From CAYUWG01 sp964448285 (GTDB lineage: Bacteria > Bacteroidota > Ignavibacteria > SZUA-365): a stretch of 19,730 bases of DNA. Location of the stretch: the NCBI GenBank assembly GCA_964448285.1, contig CAYUWG010000069.1, forward strand, positions 1 to 19,730, written 5' to 3'. Position 1 is the stretch's first letter. Each line of letters starts with the position of its first letter. Shown piece by piece: positions 9,031-18,100 of the stretch. The notes under the pieces are model-generated. The model saw only the letters and a list, made by a program, of their open reading frames with translations, made no database searches and was not told where the DNA came from. A program made the position numbers and the translations under genes.

Positions 9031-9072
9031 CAATCAGGAACAACCATTGAAAAACGATATCGCGTGGTAAAT

Positions 9073-9146
9073 GCCCCCGTAGCTCAGGTGGATAGAGCGA
9101 CGGTTTCCTAAACCGCAGGTCGGGTGTTCGAATCACCCCGGGGGTA
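9073..9146 (+). tRNA. tRNA-Arg (anticodon CCU)
   Basis: A 74-nt cloverleaf. The acceptor GCCCCCG pairs with CGGGGGT (G1-U72 wobble), the D arm is GCTC/GAGC around AGGTGGATA, the anticodon arm is ACGGT-TTCCTAA-ACCGC, the variable loop AGGTC, the T arm GGGTG-TTCGAAT-CACCC, and the discriminator A. The loop places CCT at 34-36, reading the arginine codon AGG. The 27-43 pair is A-C, a mismatch at the base of the anticodon stem; all other stems pair. CCA is not encoded. It lies 84 bp before the proS start on the same strand. Confidence 0.95.
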
Positions 9147-9230
9147 CGAACTGAAATTCCACAATTGCTGCCGCCAATCAACCGGCGCTAATGGTTGCCA
9201 TCAACACACTGTAAAACACAATCTCCGATA

Positions 9231-10943
9231 ATGCGCTTCAGTCAATACTTCATCCCCACACTCAAAGAAATACCCGCAGATGCGGTGATCCCAAGCCATC
9301 AACTCATGTTGCGCGCGGGATTGATACGACCCCTTTCCGCGGGAATATACTCCATGCTTCCTCTCGGCTATCGCGTGCAGAAGAAGGTCATGAACATCAT
9401 TCGCGAAGAGATGGATCGCATCGGAGGGATGGAGTTTCACCTTCCGGCACTCAATCCGAAGGAGATTTGGGAAGAGACCGGGCGAGTGGAAGCGTTTGGC
9501 GATACTATGTTTCACATCACAAGCCGCGACTACGTGCTTGCGCCGACGCACGAGGAAATCATCACGCACATTGCGCGGAGCTTCGTGAAATCGTACAAAG
9601 ACATGCCGCAGATCTGGTATCAGATTCAGACGAAGTTCCGCAACGAACCGCGACCGAAATCCGGCGTCATTCGCGGAAGGCAGTTCACGATGAAGGATGC
9701 ATACTCGCTCGATAATTCCCGGGAAGGACTGGACGTGAGTTACAAGAAGCACCATGAAGCTTACTGCCGAATCTATGAGCGCTGCGGATTGAGATACTTC
9801 GTGGTCGGCGCTTCGAGCGGTGCGATGGGAGGGAGCGGTTCGGAAGAGTTCATGGTGGAAAGCGACGCCGGCGAGGACTTGTGTGCGTTCAATCTCGAAA
9901 GCGGCTACGCGGCGAACATCGAAGTCGCGACTTCGGCTATTCCCGGCATCGGTCGTGTCGAGAGCAACCCGACTGCAGAAAAGTTTGCGACGCCGAATGC
10001 GAAGAGCATAGACGACCTGATCGAACAATTCGGCATTCCCGATGAGCGGTGCGCGAAATCCCTCGTGTATTTCGCGGATGAAAAACCGTATCTCATTTTC
10101 ATGTGCGGCAACGATCAGCTCAACGAGAGCAAGCTCCGGTCGGCTCTCGGTGCGACGAACATCCGCCCGGCGCGCGACGAAGAACTTCCCGGATTGACGG
10201 GTGCAGACTCCGGCTCGATAGGGCCGATCAATCTCATGTCATCGCTTCCGCAAATTGCCGACAAGCGCATCGCGCACGCGAACGGCATGGTCAGTGGCGC
10301 GAACGAGAACGGATTCCACTACCGCAACATCGACCTCGACCGGGACGCCAGCATCACCGCGTATTATGATTTGCGCACCGTCGTGGAAGGCGAGCCAGAT
10401 CCCATCGGAGGCAAACCGCTCAGCGTGAAGAAAGCCATCGAAGTCGGGCACATATTCAAACTCGGGACGAAGTACTCCGAAGCCCTCCGCGCAACCTTTC
10501 TCGACGAAAAGGGAGAAGAGCATCCGATCATCATGGGGAGCTACGGTATCGGCGTCGAGCGCGTCATTGCCTGCCACATCGAACAGCGTCACGATGCGGA
10601 CGGCATAATCTGGCATCCGTCAATCGCGCCTTTCGACGTGCAGGTCACGGCGTTGAACTACGAAAACGAAGTCGTGCGTTCATCCGCGGATTCCGTATAT
10701 GAACAACTTACATCCGCAGGCTTGGACGTGCTTTTCGATGACCGGTCAGGTTTGCGTCCCGGCTTCAAGTTCAAAGATGCCGACCTGCTCGGCATGCCGC
10801 TAAATGTGATCGTTGGCGAAAAGCACTTGAAGGAGGGAGCCGTGGAGATTAAAGTGCGCTCTACGGGAGAACGAAGGGTTGTGAAGCTTGAAACGACGGG
10901 AGATACTTGTAAGGAATTGCTGAACGAGTTGACACAGCAGTAA
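9231..10943 (+). CDS. proS: Prolyl-tRNA synthetase (bacterial type with editing insertion)
   Basis: Charges tRNA-Pro with proline in the cytoplasm and hydrolyses mischarged Ala-tRNA-Pro. ATG at 9231 gives 570 aa, about the E. coli length, and starts MRFSQYFIPTLKE, the usual family N terminus; an in-frame TTG at 9195 adds 12 residues without similarity. Class II motifs are clear: motif 2 RNEPRPKSGVIRGRQF (about 137-152) and motif 3 GSYGIGVERVIA (about 436-447). Between them, about 224-400, is the YbaK-like insertion (CAKSLVYFADEKPYLIFMCG, then GADSGSIGP) that marks the long, editing bacterial form. The HGTP anticodon-binding domain occupies the last 100 residues (FDDRSGLRPGFKFKDADLLG). No clear terminator follows the stop. 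Confidence 0.97.
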   Translation: MRFSQYFIPTLKEIPADAVIPSHQLMLRAGLIRPLSAGIYSMLPLGYRVQKKVMNIIREEMDRIGGMEFHLPALNPKEIWEETGRVEAFGDTMFHITSRDYVLAPTHEEIITHIARSFVKSYKDMPQIWYQIQTKFRNEPRPKSGVIRGRQFTMKDAYSLDNSREGLDVSYKKHHEAYCRIYERCGLRYFVVGASSGAMGGSGSEEFMVESDAGEDLCAFNLESGYAANIEVATSAIPGIGRVESNPTAEKFATPNAKSIDDLIEQFGIPDERCAKSLVYFADEKPYLIFMCGNDQLNESKLRSALGATNIRPARDEELPGLTGADSGSIGPINLMSSLPQIADKRIAHANGMVSGANENGFHYRNIDLDRDASITAYYDLRTVVEGEPDPIGGKPLSVKKAIEVGHIFKLGTKYSEALRATFLDEKGEEHPIIMGSYGIGVERVIACHIEQRHDADGIIWHPSIAPFDVQVTALNYENEVVRSSADSVYEQLTSAGLDVLFDDRSGLRPGFKFKDADLLGMPLNVIVGEKHLKEGAVEIKVRSTGERRVVKLETTGDTCKELLNELTQQ

Positions 10944-10983
10944 GTAGTATTTTCATTTTCTGCTTTATACTGAAGTGGATGAT

Positions 10984-11012
10984 TTGACATTGGTATCGTT
11001 GACGTGTAAGTT
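10984..11012 (+). promoter_or_regulatory. Candidate promoter upstream of the broken T9SS gene
   Basis: TTGACA (10984-10989), 17 bases, then TAAGTT (11007-11012). The -35 is perfect for a sigma-70 promoter; the -10 keeps only T1, A2 and T6. It would leave a leader of about 60 nt before the ATG at 11075. Bacteroidota housekeeping promoters often deviate from this consensus, so the call is tentative. Confidence 0.35.
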
Positions 11013-11074
11013 CCTTTCGTATGGAAACACCGGCATCACCGGACTCAAAAAGAATCTAAAATTTAGGAGGGTAC

Positions 11075-11375
11075 ATGTTCACGAGCTTTACACTTTCCCG
11101 ATGTACAACTTTTGTTGTTGGCACGATTTTACTCTCTCTCTCTCTCTCTCTGAGAGCGTAGTAGCGCAGGAACTCCCAGACATTCCTGATTCGGCGTATG
11201 TAGGGGACGAAATCATCATATGGTTTCACGATGGTGTGCTCAATCCCTATGTATTGAGAGTGGCGAACATATCTTTCCGCTTGAGACAAGGTTATATAGT
11301 CCGGGCTTATATCTTTTGCGAGTACAGTTCAACGATCAACCGCCTGTGTTGAAGAAACTTGTCGTTGGGAGGTAG
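11075..11375 (+). pseudogene. Broken or phase-variable T9SS cargo gene with (CT)10 in the signal peptide
   Basis: AGGAGG (11065-11070) lies four bases before ATG 11075, which starts a signal peptide: MFTSFTLSRCTTFVVGTILL, then serine-leucine repeats encoded by (CT)10. As written, this frame stops at TAG 11159, just past the repeat. In the frame reached by losing one CT, it would continue as SESVVAQELPDIPDSAYVGD and EIIIWFHDGVLNP, with a signal-peptidase site at VVA-Q and a segment resembling the start of secreted proteases (weak inference), ending at TGA 11352. A third frame at about 11250-11375 encodes a T9SS tail: SGEHIFPLETRLYSPGLYLL, then RVQFND, ending LKKLVVGR and stop. So at least two frame breaks are present, and the middle of a typical cargo protein is missing. 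The intact gene at 11379 starts three bases later. Either a decayed remnant, or a phase-variable 91-aa secreted peptide followed by an old tail. Confidence 0.7.
11132..11151 (+). repeat. (CT)10 dinucleotide microsatellite
   Basis: Ten uninterrupted CT units inside the signal-peptide codons of the gene starting at 11075, followed at once by GAGAG. Nine or twelve units would join the start codon to the downstream VVAQELPDIPD frame; ten or eleven would not. I noticed no other dinucleotide run of comparable length in the window. Confidence 0.97.
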
Positions 11376-11378
11376 GTT

Positions 11379-12635
11379 ATGGCATCTCGCGTTTCTTCGC
11401 TTATCCTATCCATTGTCTTTTCGTGTTCTGCCCCCGTATGGGCGCAGATGGATTCTCTGCGACAGTTAGACGTTCTGTGCGGAAACGATCAACCTCTCCC
11501 GTCTCAGTGGGATTCCTTGCATGGCCCGTGGCCAGAATTGACATGGAGCGCTACGCACCTAGCTACTTCATACGATGGCAGATTCCTTTCATTTCGATTG
11601 GAATATTTGGGGTTCGTGACTGTGCCTATACCCTTCGGCGTCCTTATCTACGATCTACAAACGCAGTCACAGGTGTTTTTCATCCCAAATCAATATACTT
11701 CGATGTGGCATCCTAACGAGAGGAAGCTGTTGACGTCGCACTATGTCTATGATCTAGATAGTGATAACCTGATTCCACTGCCTATAGTTATCGGCAGCCA
11801 GTCATACTGGTCACCCAATGGGAAGCACATCTACATAAGAACGGGGCAAAACGTACTGTTGCGGACTAATGCTGATGGACAGGAACTGATGTACTTAGGA
11901 AACCTACACACGAATTTCATCCCGATTTCCGATTCCACGTTCTTCTCTTTCACGAGCGCTGGTATCGAAATAGCAGATACTGCCGGGGTAAAACAAACTA
12001 TCGAGCTACAATGGATGCGCGAAATAATGCCTCGGATATGGAACATTTCCATTTCTCCCGACGGTCGTTTCGTCCTCGCCGACTTCTTAGAGAATGGAAA
12101 CAATCGCTGGAATGGGAAGCAGTTTCTCGGTATGCTGGATTTGCAAACCTACATGCTGAAGAAAGTCCTCCCCTCCCAGCGTTTAAGCAACGAATATTAC
12201 CCATCTATGACCTCGCGTGGCACGATCCTCATCTCCTATGTATGCCGCTCGGAATCCATCTATGGCGTTTGGGAGATCGACACGAATGGCGTCTTCCTCC
12301 GACAGATCATCGGGAAGAACGAATTCCAGCATCTGACGAACGTAGAACGTCCACTGCCGTCTCCTGCAGACTTCTCCATCCACTCCTTCTTCCCTCATCC
12401 CGGAAGTGACAATGGAACCGTGGAGTACGCCATCGAGAAAGCCGGAATCTATTCGCTCCATCTCATCGATTTGAGCGGGAAGATAATCAAGGCGATACGC
12501 GAGCAGGCTTGGCATGCACCTGGACGTTATCGCGAGTCCGTCAGCACCGGATCGGTTCCGCTGGGGCTATATCTTATACGTCTGAGCGACGCTAGGAATG
12601 TGGCCGTGTATCAGAAGTTGGTGGTGGAGCAGTGA
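11379..12635 (+). CDS. Secreted TolB/PD40-like beta-propeller protein with T9SS sorting domain
   Basis: A 418-aa secreted protein of unknown role. GGGAGG sits a few bases before the ATG. Residues 1-22 are a signal peptide ending VWAQ. The body resembles TolB/WD40-like PD40 blades, with repeats built as Trp/Ser-P-(D/N)-G-(R/K): SYDGRFLSFRL, WHPNERKLLTS, WSPNGKHIYIRT, ISPDGRFVLADF. Residues 332-418 form a T9SS tail (FSIHSFFPHPGSDNGTVEYA, LIDLSGKIIKA, VPLGLYLIRL, YQKLVVEQ). It begins three bases after the broken gene at 11075-11375 and could share its transcript. Immediately beyond its stop, in the same frame, lies a second T9SS tail end. The strong hairpin at 12765 probably ends its transcript. 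Tail and signal are confident; the propeller assignment is moderate. Confidence 0.85.
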   Translation: MASRVSSLILSIVFSCSAPVWAQMDSLRQLDVLCGNDQPLPSQWDSLHGPWPELTWSATHLATSYDGRFLSFRLEYLGFVTVPIPFGVLIYDLQTQSQVFFIPNQYTSMWHPNERKLLTSHYVYDLDSDNLIPLPIVIGSQSYWSPNGKHIYIRTGQNVLLRTNADGQELMYLGNLHTNFIPISDSTFFSFTSAGIEIADTAGVKQTIELQWMREIMPRIWNISISPDGRFVLADFLENGNNRWNGKQFLGMLDLQTYMLKKVLPSQRLSNEYYPSMTSRGTILISYVCRSESIYGVWEIDTNGVFLRQIIGKNEFQHLTNVERPLPSPADFSIHSFFPHPGSDNGTVEYAIEKAGIYSLHLIDLSGKIIKAIREQAWHAPGRYRESVSTGSVPLGLYLIRLSDARNVAVYQKLVVEQ

Positions 12636-12659
12636 GGGGTTTTCATTCTCTGCCCTTTC

Positions 12660-12749
12660 CTCTCCCGGAATCTCCCTGCGGGCTTGTATTTCTACAAGCT
12701 GCGCACGTCATCGACAACGCTCGTCAAGAGATTCGTCCTTATGAAGTAA
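12660..12749 (+). pseudogene. Orphan T9SS C-terminal tail fragment
   Basis: In the same frame as the preceding gene and beginning 25 bp past its stop, codons 12660-12746 read LSRNLPAGLYFYKLRTS, then STTLVKRFVLMK, then TAA. This is the end of a T9SS sorting domain (the L-x-x-G-x-Y strand followed by the K-R/K-hydrophobic terminal strand). It has no start codon, signal peptide or body, so it looks like the leftover 3' end of another cargo gene, or a second tail left by recombination. A terminator hairpin follows 15 bp later, as expected for a former gene end. Confidence 0.65.
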
Positions 12750-12764
12750 TCGTTTTCACTCACG

Positions 12765-12806
12765 GAACGGGTATGTTATTGCACATACCCGTTCATTCAT
12801 TTTCAT
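12765..12806 (+). terminator. Rho-independent terminator (12-bp perfect stem)
   Basis: GAACGGGTATGT (12765-12776), loop TATTGC, ACATACCCGTTC (12783-12794): twelve perfect pairs, followed by the T-rich ATTCATTTTCAT on the plus strand. It sits between the T9SS gene at 11379 and the one at 12829, just beyond the orphan tail. The upstream side lacks a long A-run, so plus-strand direction is favoured. Confidence 0.75.
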
Positions 12807-12828
12807 TCAGAACGGCAAAGGATCAATC

Positions 12829-15081
12829 GTGAAAAGTGTTGCATCAGTTATCTCGCTTGTGATTCTGTCCGCAGGTTCCATTGCGCAACCATGGATCTCG
12901 TTAGGATTGCATGGCAATAGCGGGTCCAACTATATCGACTTCATTCAAGAAAAGGGGCTCCTGAGAATCGTAGGTAACGGAACTGTTGCCTTCAGTTCAG
13001 ACCTCGGCCTGACGTGGAAATATCAACCTCACAGGTTCTATACAAATTACCCATGGTCATGGTCGGTCAACGCCGATTCATTCCTTATCGCCTCGGTCAA
13101 TTCGAGTGTCATCGTTACCACGGACTGTGGAAGAAGCTTCATGCCGAGAGTGGAAGGTTTACGGAAGGGTTTTACCAGCAGCCGCTTCATCACGGGAAAC
13201 CCGCAAGACAGGTCCGATATCTGGCTGGGGTATGGGGACGTTTATCGAACCTCCAATTTCGGAGAAACATGGAGGACGCACATCGACGGGATCCAGATAT
13301 CCAAAACGAAATGGGTGATCGGAATATCGCCGGTGAATCCTTCATATATATGCCTTGCGAACAACCTTCGAGCTGAGTATTTCGTTTCCTTCGATGGCGG
13401 GGTTACATACCCTCATCATTGGAAAAGTGATGATAGGATCCCTACAATTCATGCCTATGATATGGTCATCACTCCAAGTGGCAACATCTACTCCGGTGAA
13501 TATGCGTCACTGGATTCCGGCAGGACATGGAGACGAGTAGAAGCTCGCATAGACGACTATGGCATCAAAGGCTGGGATCCGTTTATTGGTTACCTGTACA
13601 ATCCCAAGGATTCCATGGTGTACGTCTCCGCAACAAAGAATGGCGGTTTGTTTCGGGCGCGCGATGGCGATACGGTATTTCATGCGACGCGGCTCTGTGA
13701 GGATTATTATAGACAAGGTGGGTATTTAACGATCGATACGACGGATGGAACCGTCATCGCTCAAATCAACGACTCCCTCTATTCAATGCGAGGGGATTCG
13801 GTGTCGGCTCTCTTGGATGGGTTACACATGGCCAACGTATCAGTATTGCGCCCACTGGGTCGAAGCGGCGACACACTCCTGGCCGGCAACCTCTGGCGTT
13901 TTCTCCTCAGTTCCGATAGGGGTTCGTCCTGGCGGGACATATCCGGATGGTGGGGTGGCGGGGACGGGCATTTCATCGTGGAATCACCTCACAGACCCGG
14001 ATATGCCATCGTCGGCACGATCAACGGCTGGCTATTCGGGGTTGTCACCGATTACGGTCGAGGGTGGAGCATAAAGGGTATTGGCAGGCCGATCTCGACA
14101 ACGCCACAATTCGATCCGTTCGATTCCACCTATATCTACTTCCCCAGCGGCCTGCTTCGCCTCAGGAACGAACTCATTCTGAACTCTCCCAATTCATCGG
14201 ATTTGACCCCTGAGATCATCGATGTTACCTACCTGCTCAACAGCATGAAGTTCGATCCGCACAACAAAGGTGTCATCTACGGAAGCACAGACAGCGAGGA
14301 AATCATACGCTACAATGACTATGGAAGAAGCGTTGACCTGCTCTACGAGGTCCCGGAGCCGGAGAAAGCGAAGGCCTGGATGTCGGACTTCGCTATCGAT
14401 GCTTTCATTCCGGGACTTCTCTATGCGAGTTCCTTCGCAGGCATCTACGTCAGCTCGGACACGGGGAGGACGTGGCGTCTCTCAACCGAAGGCATGGACA
14501 GCAGGCGCATCAAGGCGCTCCTCGCGGACCCGAACCTCCCCGGCGTCGTGTATGCCGGGGCCTGGAACGACTATGGACTGGAGCCGGGTGAAGAGCACCG
14601 GAGCAAGGGCGGTGTCTATCGCTCGGCGGATAGCGGCCGCACTTGGTTTCGCCTGCCGGATGAAGGCCTGTACAACTGGAACATCCTCAGTATGACCATC
14701 GCACAGAATCCAAGGCGTCTGATCGTCGGCACAGATGCCGGGGCCTACGAGTATCTGCTCGGTGAAGTAAGCAACGTCACGGGTCTGCATAGCCCGAGGT
14801 CGCTCGATCTCATGGTTCATCCAAATCCCTTCACTGGCAGCACGACGATATCGCTGGGCCTGTCATCCAGTGAGTGGGCTGCCATGAAAAACATCTCAAT
14901 AAAAATCCATGACGCGCTTGGTCGGGTGGTGCTGGACCTGAGCGGTCAGGCACTCGCGAGCACCGTCACGCTTGCCGGGCGCCAGTTGCCGATGAGCGGC
15001 GTCTATTCCTGCCGCCTCTCCGCGCAGTACAGGAATGGCGCGGCGATGTCCGGGTCCGTGCACTTCGTGTTTTTGAAATAA
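12829..15081 (+). CDS. T9SS-sorted BNR/sortilin-like beta-propeller protein
   Basis: A 750-aa secreted or cell-surface protein with a sialidase/VPS10-like propeller fold; no enzymatic residues are claimed. The start is GTG with AAAGGA about seven bases upstream, and it opens a signal peptide (MKSVASVISLVILSAGSIAQ). Asp-box motifs recur: SDLGLTW, SNFGETW, FDGGVTY, DSGRTW, SDRGSSW, TDYGRGW, SDTGRTW, ADSGRTW. Residues about 659-750 are a type A T9SS tail (LDLMVHPNPFTGSTTISL, IHDALGRVV, LPMSGVYSCRL, VHFVFLK). It lies after a strong terminator, so it probably has its own promoter, which I cannot identify. The 3' third appears more GC-rich than the start. It converges on the histidine kinase with 72 bp between stops and no convincing terminator there. 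It resembles the genes at 1-1844 and 18756 in design. Confidence 0.92.
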   Translation: MKSVASVISLVILSAGSIAQPWISLGLHGNSGSNYIDFIQEKGLLRIVGNGTVAFSSDLGLTWKYQPHRFYTNYPWSWSVNADSFLIASVNSSVIVTTDCGRSFMPRVEGLRKGFTSSRFITGNPQDRSDIWLGYGDVYRTSNFGETWRTHIDGIQISKTKWVIGISPVNPSYICLANNLRAEYFVSFDGGVTYPHHWKSDDRIPTIHAYDMVITPSGNIYSGEYASLDSGRTWRRVEARIDDYGIKGWDPFIGYLYNPKDSMVYVSATKNGGLFRARDGDTVFHATRLCEDYYRQGGYLTIDTTDGTVIAQINDSLYSMRGDSVSALLDGLHMANVSVLRPLGRSGDTLLAGNLWRFLLSSDRGSSWRDISGWWGGGDGHFIVESPHRPGYAIVGTINGWLFGVVTDYGRGWSIKGIGRPISTTPQFDPFDSTYIYFPSGLLRLRNELILNSPNSSDLTPEIIDVTYLLNSMKFDPHNKGVIYGSTDSEEIIRYNDYGRSVDLLYEVPEPEKAKAWMSDFAIDAFIPGLLYASSFAGIYVSSDTGRTWRLSTEGMDSRRIKALLADPNLPGVVYAGAWNDYGLEPGEEHRSKGGVYRSADSGRTWFRLPDEGLYNWNILSMTIAQNPRRLIVGTDAGAYEYLLGEVSNVTGLHSPRSLDLMVHPNPFTGSTTISLGLSSSEWAAMKNISIKIHDALGRVVLDLSGQALASTVTLAGRQLPMSGVYSCRLSAQYRNGAAMSGSVHFVFLK

Positions 15082-15153
15082 CACAATCAGGTTTCGTGCT
15101 TGCAATGTGCCTAGTATGTTGTTGCTGAGTGTACTATATATCCATTCCTTTCA

Positions 15154-18100
15154 TCATGTTATCACCGGCAGTGTCACAACGAACTCTGCGCCCTCTCCGT
15201 TGCCGGTGCATGTCAACGTTCCTCCATGGCCATTGACGACAATGTCGTAGCTCATTGAAAGTCCGAGCCCGGTTCCTTCTCCCGTCGGTTTCGTCGTGAA
15301 GAAGGGCTGGAAGATTTTGTCCTTGATCTCGTCGGGGATACCGGGGCCATTGTCGCGAACGCCAATCTCGATTTGGTGGTCGCGAAGCGCCGTGGTGATG
15401 GTTACAACCCCCGCTCGATCACATACTTGGGAAGGTTGAGAAGCGGATGCATACATTGCGTTGTTCAGCAGGTTCAGCATGACCCGACTGATCTCTTGCG
15501 GTATAATCTTAATCTTCGGCAGTCGCGCGTCGAACGCTTTCTCGATCTTGACATTGAAGTCCGCATGAGATGCACGCATCCCATGGTAGGCAAGAGAGAC
15601 GGCTTCTTCGACGAGTTCGTTGATGCTCGTTTCGTGCATGTCGCTGGCGCTGCCCCGTGCGTGAAGCATCATCCCGCGAATGATGCTGTCCGCTCGTTGC
15701 CCATGACTGCGTATTTTCGAAAGTGTCGTGCTCAAGTCATCGAGCAGGGCATCACGCTCGTCTTTCGGCGCTCCCTTCAACTCCTCGATAATCTCGTTCG
15801 ATACGTCCGCAAAATTCGTGATGAAGTTCAGCGGATTCTTGATCTCATGTGCGATGCCGGCGGTGAGTTCGCCAAGCGTGGCCATCTTCTCAGAGTGGAT
15901 GAGCTGTTGCTGCGTTCGTCGCAGGTCATTGAGCGCGGTGGTAAGCTGCTCGGTAGTTTTTCGCTTATACTGATATCGTCGATAGAGAAGGACGGTGAGT
16001 ATTAAGACGACACAAAGCCCGCCGATCGTGACGTTGCGCATCAAGGTTTCTCTTTGAAGCTGTGATGCCTGTAGCTGTTTGTCCTTCGTGAGAAGGTCGA
16101 GCTCGTTCATTCTTTTCTCATTCTCGAATCGCTGCTTGTCAAGTTCCGCATTCGTCCGTGCAAGCGAAAGCGACTGGATCTGACTTTCCTTCCCCAGAAG
16201 TTCCAAGTCCTGTTGCCTGTGTTGTGCTTCGAGTTGCTGGCGAAGGAGTTCGTCATGTTGGCGTTTGAGTTCGATGTCTTTGAGCGATTTATCTTTCTCG
16301 AGAAGTGCGATTTGCTGTTCCCGCTTTTCGGCTTCGTACTTGGCAGTCATCTCGTTGATGGACTTGAGATTGTTCTCGTTGATAACGCTGTCCTTGACGG
16401 TCGAGTACCTCAGATGATGCTCGTACGCTTTCGGATAATTTCCCAAGAGCACATACGTGTCGCTGATAAGGCGTTCGGCGTCCTTGATCAGATTCCGCGC
16501 GCCGATTTCCGTTGCGACTTGCAGCACGCGGTTCAGTCCGTCAAGCGCTGCGTTCATTTCGCCACGTTTTAACTGCGCATCGGCAAGCTCGAGTTGTATC
16601 GATGCGATCAACTGCTTCTCCCCGGATTCCTCGGTGAGTCGCAAACTCCGCTGAAAGAAGTCGATCGCCGAAGTGTAGTCGCCTTGTTTCGCTTTGATCC
16701 TTCCGATTTTGGTGTAACACGATGCCATACCGGTTTTCGATTCCAGTTCCTTATGACGCTGCAGGCTTTGTTCGAGATGCTCCAAGGCTGCGTTGTAATC
16801 ACCCTTCTTGCTATAGACTGATCCCATGTTCTCTAAAGTTGTCGCGATATTTCTTGCATAACCGAATTCCTTATTCAACTCGAGAGCTTTGCCGTTGTAC
16901 AACAACGACTTGTCGTATTCCAGTATCAGCTCATAGACCTCTGCGATATTTCCCGCAACGATGGCGATCGCTCGCTTATCATTCAGTTGTTCCGCAAGTG
17001 TCATCCCCTGTAAAGAAGATTCCAGCGCCATCGTGAATCTGCCTTGCTCGCGATAGACGTTGCCAATGTTGAGAGTCACGTAAAGCAACGCAGGCTTGTC
17101 GTTCGTTTCGCGATAGTGCTGCTTCGCCTTTTCGAAGTACTGCATGGCAAGGTGATAATTCGCCATCGCGCGGTGGAGAATGCCGATATGCAGCAACGCA
17201 TCTGCAATCTTATCCTTATCGCCAAGCTCTTCGTAAATTTCCAATATGCGATTTCGAAACTCCAATGCCTTCGCATTGTCTCCGCTGTGATGGGAAATGT
17301 GCGCAAGTGAAGATAGTGCTGAGGCAATTCCGTGTTTGTTTCCAATCTCTTCGTACAACGACAGGCCGTTGTTGTACAACTCCAGGGCTTCCTTCACGTT
17401 TCCCTTATTATGTTCGTAAATGAACCCGACCGTCATATGTGCATCGGCACATTCTTCCTTGATGCCAAACTTCTTCTGCAGAGTTAATGCACGAAGCCCG
17501 AATTCCATCGCTTTGTCGATCTGTCCCGTTGAAATGAAATAAGTCGCCAGATAACGGGATGCACGCGCTATCCCAAGTTCGAACCCTGTTTCCTCAGAGA
17601 GCTTCAAACCGCGATTGAAGTAATCAAGGGCTTTGTCTTTGTCACGCAACGCTCTGTACACGTGACCGAGCGCGATGAAGCTGTTTGCACTTTCGCGTTT
17701 GTCCCCATGTCGTCGAATCAACGAAAAACCCTTCTCGCTGAGACTTTGAGCTTTCTCGTTCGTTTTCCTGAGAACATGGCTCCTTCCCACGTCCATGAGC
17801 AACTTCCCTATGTAAGCAGAGTCCGCTGATCCTTCCGCAAGCTTCAACGCCTCCTGAAACATGCTCAACGCTTTGTCCTCATTCCCGTGGAATGCATAGC
17901 ACATCCCTAAACCCCGCAATGCTTGCTGAGATGTATTGGCCTCCCTTTTCTCTTCACTGAACTTGAGACTTCGCTCGTAGTACTCTTCAGCTTCGCTTAT
18001 CTTTCCCTGATTGAACGATGCGTTGCCAAGGCCCAAGTACGCACGCGATTCGCCTCTTTGAAACGATAACCTTGCGGCAAGCTTCTGTGCTTCCGCACCA

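Noticed and set aside
8818..9033. 72-codon upstream extension of the DUF362 gene
   Set aside because: The Tat signal and GGAGG site at 8817 define the start; the extension has no signal or similarity and would hide the export signal.
9195..9230. TTG start 12 codons upstream for proS
   Set aside because: The family N terminus begins at ATG 9231 and the length then matches known prolyl-tRNA synthetases.
10936..10964. AGCAG / CTGCT hairpin after proS
   Set aside because: Five pairs with a 19-nt loop and a short T-run; not convincing as a terminator.
10975..11352. Open frame of 125 codons from a GTG at 10975
   Set aside because: The first 33 codons cover the promoter and leader and have no ribosome site. 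The well-placed Shine-Dalgarno serves ATG 11075 in another frame, so the locus is described as a broken or switching gene.
14270..14695. 141-codon overlapping frame inside the propeller gene at 12829
   Set aside because: Ser/Arg/Thr-rich out-of-frame translation of a GC-rich coding stretch; no start signal or recognisable domain.
15082..15153. Possible bidirectional terminator (TAGTA / TACTA) between the convergent propeller and kinase genes
   Set aside because: Five-bp A/T-rich stem without a clear U-tract in either direction.
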